Origin: an uncultured Clostridia bacterium
GTDB taxonomy: Bacteria; Bacillota; Clostridia; Lachnospirales; Lachnospiraceae
Assembly: GCA_947643415.1 (NCBI GenBank)
Contig: CANRWA010000019.1
Location: forward strand, 1-61,409
DNA length: 61,409 nt
Direction of reading: 5' to 3'
Shown one piece after another: positions 9,158-15,699 of this stretch; the first letter of the stretch is position 1; the number at the start of each line of letters is the position of its first letter. Made by a program: the position numbers and the translations under genes. Under the pieces are notes generated by a model. The model was given only the letters and a program-made list of their open reading frames with translations. It was not told where the DNA came from and ran no database searches.

Positions 9158-10360
9158 TCATTCAACAAGAACCCGGATATATTTCTCCACATTCTCAGTA
9201 ATATCTTCCACCTGTTCCCTTGTATCACATTTTATGATCAATGTTCCAAGTGAGGTGTTTGCACCAGAAAATGCCTCCACTTCTGTTCCCTCCTCCACCC
9301 AGATATCTTTCTCAAAAACAAATGATGATATTTCTTCCGAAATCCTTATACCTCGAAATAAGCCAGAAACTTTACTGTGTAAAATTACTTCCCCCCAAAA
9401 ACCAGTACAATCCTTCTGTTGTAAACAAATATCAGTATCCCCCAAAGCTGCTTTTATCGAAGCCTCTATCAAATTTTCCCCCGTCAAGAACTCTATCATT
9501 TCAGCCAACCGATTACCGCCTCCTCTCGGCGAAACTTCCATAATATACGGATCACCCATAATCGATTCTCTTGTCTCAACATTATAGATTGATGTTCCCA
9601 TATCCAGCAAGTGTAACAAACGCTGCAGCTCCTGTGTTAAAAACTCAGTATTTTTTTTAGAAAATGTCGATGGCCAGCTATAAGCTGCCGGAGTATAGGG
9701 ATTCACGGCATCTGTATCAAACTTCTGTCTCGAAAAGGTTACAAACATCAATTCTCCATTAATTGAAAAGCAATCCGAATCGGATGAACATCCTCTTTTT
9801 TCAATATATTCTTCAATAATCACTTCTTTACTTTTTGAAAAATTCAAAGCATACCTGACACTGTCTTCAAGTTCTGTCAATCCATTCACTCTTCTGACAC
9901 CTTTACTTCCAGCCGAATCTACGGGTTTAACTATAACTGGAAATACAAACTTTTCTTCATCACATCTGAGTTTTTCCACACTGCAATAACTTTTTGTAAA
10001 TGGTACTTTAAAGCCATTTTCTTTTAAAAAATTTCGAAATAATTTTTTATTTTGTAATATTTTAATTGAATGATACGGACCACTGGCAGGAAGGTCAAGC
10101 TTTTCTGCCACATACGCAGCAGTCACCACACCCAAATCACAGGCAAACGACATAATGCCGTCAATTTCCATTTTCCTTGCTGCTTCCAGAACCGCCTCCT
10201 GATCATCAATACTGACATTACAATATTCATCTGAATATTTATGTGCCACATTTTCTGGCAGATAATCACAGGTAATAACATAAATCCCCATTTTATGAGC
10301 CATTTCAATAACAGGTATAATATATCGTAAACCACCTAAAAGCATTAATTTTCTCATCAT
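9158..10360 (-). CDS. ATP-grasp ligase, carbamoyl-phosphate-synthase-like
   Basis: 400 aa. ATP-grasp enzymes join a carboxylate to an amine or other nucleophile through an acyl-phosphate. The N-terminal Rossmann-like part begins MMRKLMLLGGLRYIIPVIEMA. The central part carries the ATP-grasp lysine region FVFPVIVKPVDSAGSKGV and the acidic metal sites VETRES and YIMEVSPRGGGNRLAEM near residue 280. It resembles ATP-grasp proteins found in capsule loci that amidate sugars or attach amino acids; the substrates cannot be told. The start follows AGGAGACAAAAGA. It lies between a decayed AAA-ATPase-like gene and the sulfotransferase. Confidence 0.82.
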   Translation of the reverse strand: MMRKLMLLGGLRYIIPVIEMAHKMGIYVITCDYLPENVAHKYSDEYCNVSIDDQEAVLEAARKMEIDGIMSFACDLGVVTAAYVAEKLDLPASGPYHSIKILQNKKLFRNFLKENGFKVPFTKSYCSVEKLRCDEEKFVFPVIVKPVDSAGSKGVRRVNGLTELEDSVRYALNFSKSKEVIIEEYIEKRGCSSDSDCFSINGELMFVTFSRQKFDTDAVNPYTPAAYSWPSTFSKKNTEFLTQELQRLLHLLDMGTSIYNVETRESIMGDPYIMEVSPRGGGNRLAEMIEFLTGENLIEASIKAALGDTDICLQQKDCTGFWGEVILHSKVSGLFRGIRISEEISSFVFEKDIWVEEGTEVEAFSGANTSLGTLIIKCDTREQVEDITENVEKYIRVLVE

Positions 10361-10412
10361 TCTTTTGTCTCCTCAAATCTGAATTATCATATTTATGTTA
10401 AATCTAAATCCA

Positions 10413-11123
10413 CTTCCTATCTGCCATTCTTTCCAATAAGCACCTTTTTCCCCTCAAAAGCAAAACCATATTTACATATATCCTCATAACGATCTGACAA
10501 ATCCGTTATAACTGGAGGAATCCTCTGCAAACCAATCAAGTACCAACTCCTCAAACATAAGCTGTGTCTCGTAATTCGTAAGTGCCAGTTCGTACATCCT
10601 TCCACAAATTCCCACTACTTTTAGATAGCCTGAAGATTCCCAATAGTAAAACCATCATACCATTTTTTGCCCCCTCTTTATTTATCATGCCAAATTCATC
10701 CATGGCAGCAAAAACCTCTTTTTCCTCAAAGCCAAAACAAGAAGAATAACTGTTTGAAGTCATTGTTATGACTTTTAAGTTATTAAGGTCAGAAAAAATA
10801 GTCTCGGCTAATGCCGAGCCATTGGAAGTTTGCTTCGCAGACTTCGCCCAAGACAGATTTGTAATCCCTGTCATAAGAGCCCGTTCCAGATAGGGATTTG
10901 TTTTAAAAGTATTATGAAACAAATTTCTTGTAAAAGAGGCAAGCTCCTCCCAATATCCATCCATATTCAAGGTCTTGCCAAATCGTCTTGGATGGGTAAT
11001 TAAGGTAACTTCATCTGTGCTTTCCCACCATTCCTTTATAAAATGCGTTTTATCTACATAGAAACAATTATTTACAATTATCTTTTCAAAATCCTGTGTA
11101 CCGATAGAAACCTTCCGTGCCAT
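10413..11123 (-). pseudogene. Decayed AAA-ATPase-like / PD-(D/E)XK protein
   Basis: The intact family member (about 500-600 aa) has an N-terminal P-loop ATPase-like domain and a C-terminal PD-(D/E)XK nuclease-like domain. Here the start MARKVSIGTQDFEKIIVNN is good (GAGGTGATGGG precedes the ATG at 11123) and the P-loop HPRRFGKTLNM is kept. The sequence then jumps to DGYWEELASF, so an internal piece is missing. Near 10640 the frame is lost; the family's later TNYETQLMFEELVLDWF appears in another frame near 10560, and the usual ending YGFAFEGKKVLIG is in a third frame near 10440. At least two frameshifts and two deletions make it non-functional. These genes are multi-copy in related genomes. Confidence 0.85.
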
Positions 11124-11170
11124 CCCATCACCTCTTTTTATTTCCATTTTAACAGATACAGCACATTCTT

Positions 11171-12346
11171 TCAATCCTCTCTAGAAATAACACCAAGTGA
11201 AATGCTCGCATATTTGTCATTGTTGGAGAACATCAACTCCAGATCATACTCTCCCAAGCTATATTCTGTTATGTCCAGTTGAATATCTATTCCTGAATTC
11301 AATAATCTCCCATCCTGCCTGTCATTAAATTGATCCTCAATATCTTGTCGGTCTCTCCAGTCAAACTCCCGGATACCAACCGTTTCCTCACCCTTTATTA
11401 TTAATTTGTATTTAGAGTATCTACTATCCAGCCCATAAAAATAAAACCAACCCCATATTGACAGAACACCGTTCTCATACTTTACGGAATCAATATAATA
11501 ATTATACCCTTCCACCAATAGCCTTTTTCCTTCCAATAAATCCCCTATTCCCGTATATGGAGTAACCTCTCTTCCATGCCAAAATAGTTTCTTTATATCT
11601 CCTCCGTTTTTTGTTCCTACATACAGCGTTGATGTGCCCGTCAGGGCATTTTCTCTCCATTCCCTTCTGCGCAATATGTTTTTCTTATACTGCGCCACAA
11701 AAAATCCGGCATTTTCCAAACGTTCTATAAAGCCCTCCTTGCTGTATCGCCTCACATGATCCTCTTGTCCAAAACGCCGGATATTCTCTTCCGGGGACAG
11801 GTCATATGCTTCATCAATAGCAGGCCAATTCAAATCTAACGGAACCAGCAAAACCGCTACTCCGTCCTTTTTCAATACCCTAAATATCTCTGACATCGCT
11901 TTCCGGTCATCCCTGACATGTTCAAAAACGTGACAGCAGATTATGATATCAAACGTCTCAGGTGCAAAGATCTCCATATTCTGAATATCGATATTGTAAT
12001 CAACGTTTTCCATAAACAGGTCTGCCGTAAAATATTCGCTAAATCCAATATTGGTTTTGACCCATCTCCCCACTGGGGCAGATGGTGCAATATCCAATAT
12101 TTTTAATCTGGTAAATTTATCCTTGTACGCCAGCAATTTGTCAAATAATTCTTTTAAAAACAGCACTACCAGCCTATCTCTATCCAAAGCATAACAGTGG
12201 GGGCATTCATACTCTTCTATATTAAGTGTTTCACTTCTCACGATATGCCCTGAATCCCTCTGGGCAATCAGCATATTCTTTATATACTTTTCTTCAATAG
12301 GACGATAATTCTCAAACTCTGTACCACATACACAACACTTCTTCAT
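11171..12346 (-). CDS. Class I SAM-dependent methyltransferase with N-terminal zinc-ribbon-like motif
   Basis: 391 aa. Residues 1-55 carry two Cys pairs, KCCVCGTEF and YECPHCYALD, likely a structural zinc site. The Rossmann methyltransferase domain follows: LKILDIAPSAPVGRWVK (motif I, modified from the usual ExGxG), then FDIIICCHVFEHVRDD and VLKKDGVAVLLVPL. This type matches methyltransferases in capsule loci that modify sugars. After residue 250 there is an extra beta-rich domain (VKYENGVLSIWGWFYF) that may bind the glycan. It is the first full-length gene after the promoter at 12625-12653 and would be co-transcribed with the downstream export genes. Target sugar unknown. Confidence 0.85.
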   Translation of the reverse strand: MKKCCVCGTEFENYRPIEEKYIKNMLIAQRDSGHIVRSETLNIEEYECPHCYALDRDRLVVLFLKELFDKLLAYKDKFTRLKILDIAPSAPVGRWVKTNIGFSEYFTADLFMENVDYNIDIQNMEIFAPETFDIIICCHVFEHVRDDRKAMSEIFRVLKKDGVAVLLVPLDLNWPAIDEAYDLSPEENIRRFGQEDHVRRYSKEGFIERLENAGFFVAQYKKNILRRREWRENALTGTSTLYVGTKNGGDIKKLFWHGREVTPYTGIGDLLEGKRLLVEGYNYYIDSVKYENGVLSIWGWFYFYGLDSRYSKYKLIIKGEETVGIREFDWRDRQDIEDQFNDRQDGRLLNSGIDIQLDITEYSLGEYDLELMFSNNDKYASISLGVISRED

Positions 12347-12421
12347 AATCCTTATCTCCCAGATCTGTAAAAATAAATGTAATATAATTATTCACAATTA
12401 TACAGATTTTTTACCTTTTTT

Positions 12422-12589
12422 TCAAGTATGATAGAAGTCATTTCCATACGAAAAGCAACAAAAAATAATAAAATCAAAATACTCTTCTTTTGTTCTATCT
12501 GACGATAGATAAAATTTGTTCAAGTCATCTATAACATCCAGTATACTTTCCTCTTCATTGTTAGCCGGAATAATTATTAATACCTTCAT
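12422..12589 (-). pseudogene. Truncated glycosyltransferase family 2 N-terminus
   Basis: From the ATG at 12589 the translation begins MKVLIIIPANNEEESILDVID, a classic GT2 start (usual form AYNEEESI), and continues for about 40 residues. The nucleotide-binding strand then gives way to FDFIIFCCFSYG and the frame ends at 55 aa. A full GT2 has 230 residues or more. The rest of the gene is not found next to it or on the far side of the recombinase cassette. It lies first in the leftward operon immediately after the site and promoter at 12.63-12.66 kb, so the cassette's arrival or a deletion may have destroyed it. Confidence 0.75.
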
Positions 12590-12624
12590 CAAAAATACCT
12601 TTCTATATTCCATGAATGGCTGGG

Positions 12625-12653
12625 ATTATATCGCTGTACCTTGAAAGTGTCCA
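12625..12653 (-). promoter_or_regulatory. Promoter of the leftward glycan operon, -35 inside the recombination site
   Basis: On the minus strand, -35 TGGACA (12648-12653) is followed by a 17-bp spacer and a perfect -10 TATAAT (12625-12630). The -35 is made of spacer bases of the left recombination site while the -10 is outside the cassette. Because the spacer is identical in both sites, this promoter should survive inversion, but recombinase bound to the site would block it. Confidence 0.65.
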
Positions 12654-12660
12654 TTATAAG
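12640..12660 (+). other. Left recombination site of the candidate invertible cassette
   Basis: Arm CTTGAAA (12640-12646), spacer GTGTCCA (12647-12653), arm TTATAAG (12654-12660). The two arms are an imperfect dyad around a 7-bp spacer, the architecture of a tyrosine-recombinase core site. The first 16 bases (CTTGAAAGTGTCCATT) are exactly repeated in inverted orientation at 15652-15667. The recombinase gene begins 38 bp inward. Confidence 0.75.
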
Positions 12661-12670
12661 CAGGTATAAT
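12641..12670 (+). promoter_or_regulatory. Recombinase promoter overlapping the left site
   Basis: -35 TTGAAA (12641-12646), 18-bp spacer, perfect -10 TATAAT (12665-12670), 28 bp before the recombinase ATG at 12698. The -35 is the outer arm of the recombination site. This suggests autoregulation: recombinase bound to its site would cover its own promoter. Confidence 0.65.
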
Positions 12671-12697
12671 GATAAAAAACTCATTAGGAGGATATAA

Positions 12698-13668
12698 ATG
12701 ATCATGAAAACTTTTCAGAAAGCGGCATTAAATTATTTGGAAAACCAGTCACAAAGGATAAAAAAATCCAGTTACGAAACGTATTCACAATGGATTAGCA
12801 ATCACTTGATTCCTTATTTTGGTTCTATAGAATGCCAAGCAATAAAAAAAAAGACATCCAAGACTTTATCTATAAAATGGCAGACAGTGGCAGATTAGAT
12901 GGTAATGGAGGTCTTTCCTGTAGGACAATAAAAGGAATGGTCACGGTTTTTCGGTCAATTCTTTTATTCGCAGAAGAACAGTATGCCATAAAGCCGGACA
13001 AATCTTGTTTTGCAAAACTTTCTTATCCCAAAGAATCACGAAATAAATGTCCATATGTATTTTCATGTGACGAGCAAAAAATTATACAGGATTATATTAC
13101 AGGACATTTAACCTATAAGAGCCTGGGAATATTATTTGCGCTGCAGACTGGTGTGCGTATTGGAGAGTTATGTGCATTACAATATAGTGATATTGATTTC
13201 TCTAAAAAAACCATAAATATTACCAAAACATTACAGAGGATTCCGCATACTGGGCAAAAAATAAACTCCAGCAGAATCATTATCTCTACACCAAAATCAG
13301 TTTCATCTATTCGGGTTATCCCCATGGCATCAGGTCTTGTACAAATATTAAAAAATTTGAACTATAAATCGGAAAAATGTTATATAATTACAGGCAAAGA
13401 ACAATATATGGAACCCAGGGGATATTATCATTATTACCGTAAATTATTACAGGAACTTCAAATAAACTATGCTAATTTTCATACAACAAGACATACTTTT
13501 GCTACCCGTTGTATTGAATCTGGTGCAGACTGCAAAACAGTAAGTGAAATACTTGGGCATGCATCAGTAAAAACAACTTTGGATCTGTATATGCATCCCC
13601 AGCTTGAACAAAAGAGACACTGTATTGAACAAATGAATGACATGTTAACCGGTTCATCGATTGCATAA
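12698..13668 (+). CDS. Tyrosine recombinase, two frames joined at an A AAA AAG slippery run
   Basis: Site-specific recombinase predicted to act on the sites flanking this cassette. The first frame starts at ATG 12698 (AGGAGG seven bases upstream) and gives MIMKTFQKAALNYLEN and a SAM-like core-binding start. After QAIKKK it runs into a wrong frame ending at 12898. The second frame supplies DIQDFIYKMADSG and everything after. They join if one A is added, or by a -1 shift, at the A9 run 12844-12852, where the zero frame reads A AAA AAG, the dnaX-type slippery heptamer. The joined product is about 323 aa with catalytic Arg in TGVRIGEL, HTTRHTF (HxxR), LGHAS and Tyr in LDLYMHP. Alternatives are a frameshift mutation or an undercalled homopolymer. 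Confidence 0.82.
12840..12853 (+). promoter_or_regulatory. Candidate -1 frameshift / slippage site in the recombinase
   Basis: Nine A residues (12844-12852) followed by G, in the phase ATA AAA AAA AAG. The tRNA pair on AAA AAG can re-pair on AAA AAA one base back, after which GAC ATC CAA is read as the family's expected DIQ. Transcriptional slippage on A9 would give the same result. I saw no strong stem downstream and no Shine-Dalgarno-like stimulator upstream, so efficiency could be low. Confidence 0.5.
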
Positions 13669-13675
13669 AAAACAG

Positions 13676-13736
13676 GGAAACATGACAGGGGGGACTATAC
13701 CTAAGAATGGACGATTCATTCCCCCCACAGGTTTCC
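13676..13736. terminator. Hairpin between the convergent cassette genes
   Basis: GGAAAC (13676-13681) and GGGGGGA (13688-13694) pair with TCCCCCC (13720-13726) and GTTTCC (13731-13736). It lies between the recombinase stop (13668) and the stop of the membrane protein (13788), where a bidirectional terminator is expected. There is no clear T-tract on either side, so this is a candidate only. Confidence 0.45.
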
Positions 13737-13787
13737 AATTACTACATAATCCTGACCTGCCTAGTACAACGAATATCAGGCCTCTCC

Positions 13788-15611
13788 TTATTTTTCGATA
13801 TTCAAGTATATCGACAAGGCCCGTCCTTCGCTGGGAATCACGTTACATTTGTCAAATAGCCAAACAAGATAATTCTTCTGTTCTTCACTTAACTGATTGT
13901 GCTTTATAGTGTATATAGAAAAATCAGAGTTGTCAGAATATAGTTCTTTCCACAGTGCCATATCTTGATTTGTAAAATAATTCTTCATAGATTCAAATGT
14001 TTCATAGCTTACTACATTGCAATAGTATTTGTTGCTAGAAGTTGTAATTTTTATATTATTTTCTATTCCCATTTCTTCAATAGCTCGTTTTGTCTCCTTA
14101 ATTGCATAAATATCTGCCTGTCCAGCTTTTACTGTTCCATATATGTGTATCCACTTAGTTTTATCTAGTTTTTCCAAATTACAATTCAATTCGTGAATAA
14201 TATGATCATAAGACCCTTTGTTGCTTCCGACCCAGAATTTACTCATATAAATATTGGCACTTATCATCTCGATACAACATAACAGTATCGCAATTTTTTT
14301 CCAGAAACAAAATAAATTGAAAAACCGAATGACGGAAATACTACCTTCAATACAGAAAAGCAATAATATAGCACATAAAGAAATAGAATAATATGAACTA
14401 TAGCTATCTTCCTCAAGGATCAAAAAGGGATAATATGACAGCGGAACCACAAGTGCCAGTGTAAAAATGCTGAGCCATCTTTTGGGTTTTACTAATTTAC
14501 AAAATATACAGATCACGATTAGAAGGCAAATAAACATCATTAACAAAATTTCCGCTGCCGAATTTTTATATTCTAATTTTCCGATTAATGAATGATCATA
14601 AAAAAAGAAATTATATGTAAAAGAAGAAATCACTTGTTTTACATTTTCACTCAGGACATCACAAAAAAATATGATTTTGTCATAGATATCACCAAAGTTT
14701 GAAATAATAGTCCCGCGGGATAATAATTCGGTATTGTATATAACAGGTAATAATTTAGCAGTTACATAATATATTAAAGTGGAAAACATATAATATGGCA
14801 AATAGCAGATCGTTGTAATTTCCTTATCTTTCTTTCCATAAAGACATAATATAGCAATAAGATAAAAAGCAGTAGTAGCTGTTACCTGATATATCATATT
14901 TGCATAACAAATGAATACAAAGCCGGATATTAAAAAAAATATACGCCGTTTTGTATTTAGCTGTTTATCCATTCCCTGATAAAAGAAAATAGCGGATAAA
15001 GCTGAAAAAACAGCAGCATAAATGTATATATACATACATTTATAAGATACAACATTAATAATTGGCGCTATAAAACCTGTCAAAAGTGAAATTAGCAATG
15101 CTTTTCGACAGGTAAGAAAGTTTTTTAAAAATTCAAATATTATTTCAACAAATATAATTAACCCAATTACAGCAATAACACCTAAAATCCAAGAATTATC
15201 AACTTTAATATTGCCAACTAAATCTGTAAATAATCCTGTAACCGGACGGGCTTGTGTTATTGAATATTCAAGAAAACCTTCCCCAACAAAATTAAGCCAA
15301 TCATCATGAAAAAAATATCCATTAATCATGATTGGCAAATATGTCAGAATTATAGCTAAAAGAATTAATGTCCTATAATTTGCGGTTTTTTTTGCAGATT
15401 GAGGAGCTTTATTAAAAATAGCTCTTCCATGTATAGCATATATTATTGCAGAATATGTACTAAAAACAAAAAATGTTGATAATAAAATTTTTAAAAGTAT
15501 ATACTGGTTACCGAGCCTATATATTATAAAAAACACTGATAAGATCGATAAAATCAGCAAAGCCACTATATCCCAATATAATCGAACATGTTTTTGATTA
15601 CGAATTTTCAT
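13788..15611 (-). CDS. GtrII-like polytopic membrane glycosyltransferase (GT-C type)
   Basis: 607 aa with about eleven transmembrane segments in residues 10-430 and a C-terminal region outside the bilayer (about 435-607). The loop after the third or fourth helix reads GYFFHDDWLNFVGEG, the acidic DD site of GT-C enzymes that use polyprenyl-phosphate sugars, and QARPVTGLF follows as in the GtrII family that glucosylates surface glycans. Start ATG 15611 is preceded by AAGGAAT. It is very AT-rich compared with the flanking operon, suggesting transfer. It lies convergent to the recombinase inside the cassette, its start 36 bp from the right site. The exact sugar is unknown; other GT-C families remain possible. 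Confidence 0.7.
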   Translation of the reverse strand: MKIRNQKHVRLYWDIVALLILSILSVFFIIYRLGNQYILLKILLSTFFVFSTYSAIIYAIHGRAIFNKAPQSAKKTANYRTLILLAIILTYLPIMINGYFFHDDWLNFVGEGFLEYSITQARPVTGLFTDLVGNIKVDNSWILGVIAVIGLIIFVEIIFEFLKNFLTCRKALLISLLTGFIAPIINVVSYKCMYIYIYAAVFSALSAIFFYQGMDKQLNTKRRIFFLISGFVFICYANMIYQVTATTAFYLIAILCLYGKKDKEITTICYLPYYMFSTLIYYVTAKLLPVIYNTELLSRGTIISNFGDIYDKIIFFCDVLSENVKQVISSFTYNFFFYDHSLIGKLEYKNSAAEILLMMFICLLIVICIFCKLVKPKRWLSIFTLALVVPLSYYPFLILEEDSYSSYYSISLCAILLLFCIEGSISVIRFFNLFCFWKKIAILLCCIEMISANIYMSKFWVGSNKGSYDHIIHELNCNLEKLDKTKWIHIYGTVKAGQADIYAIKETKRAIEEMGIENNIKITTSSNKYYCNVVSYETFESMKNYFTNQDMALWKELYSDNSDFSIYTIKHNQLSEEQKNYLVWLFDKCNVIPSEGRALSIYLNIEK

Positions 15612-15638
15612 ATATAATTCCTTCCTGACATAAACCCC

Positions 15639-15666
15639 CTAATACTCTTGAAATGGACACTTTCAA
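15639..15666 (-). promoter_or_regulatory. Possible promoter of the GtrII-like gene overlapping the right site
   Basis: On the minus strand, TTGAAA (15661-15666, outer arm of the right site) is followed by 16 bp and TATTAG (15639-15644). The -10 is weak. The arrangement mirrors the recombinase promoter at the left site: both inward promoters borrow their -35 from the outer arm of a site. Confidence 0.35.
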
Positions 15667-15667
15667 G
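15647..15667 (-). other. Right recombination site of the candidate invertible cassette
   Basis: Read on the plus strand: arm CTTGAAA (15647-15653), spacer TGGACAC (15654-15660), arm TTTCAAG (15661-15667). The arms are perfect reverse complements. The spacer is the exact reverse complement of the left site's spacer, so the two sites are in inverted orientation and recombination would invert the roughly 3.0 kb between them rather than excise it. Confidence 0.75.
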
Positions 15668-15699
15668 AAAAATTATCCCTAAAAAAGGAGTTATTGAAA

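Noticed and set aside
12640..12670. Simple on/off promoter inversion as the mechanism of the cassette
   Set aside because: The -35 of each promoter is in the outer arm or spacer, which are the same in both sites, and the -10 elements stay with their genes. Inversion alone would not switch these promoters off, so I did not claim a classical invertible promoter here.
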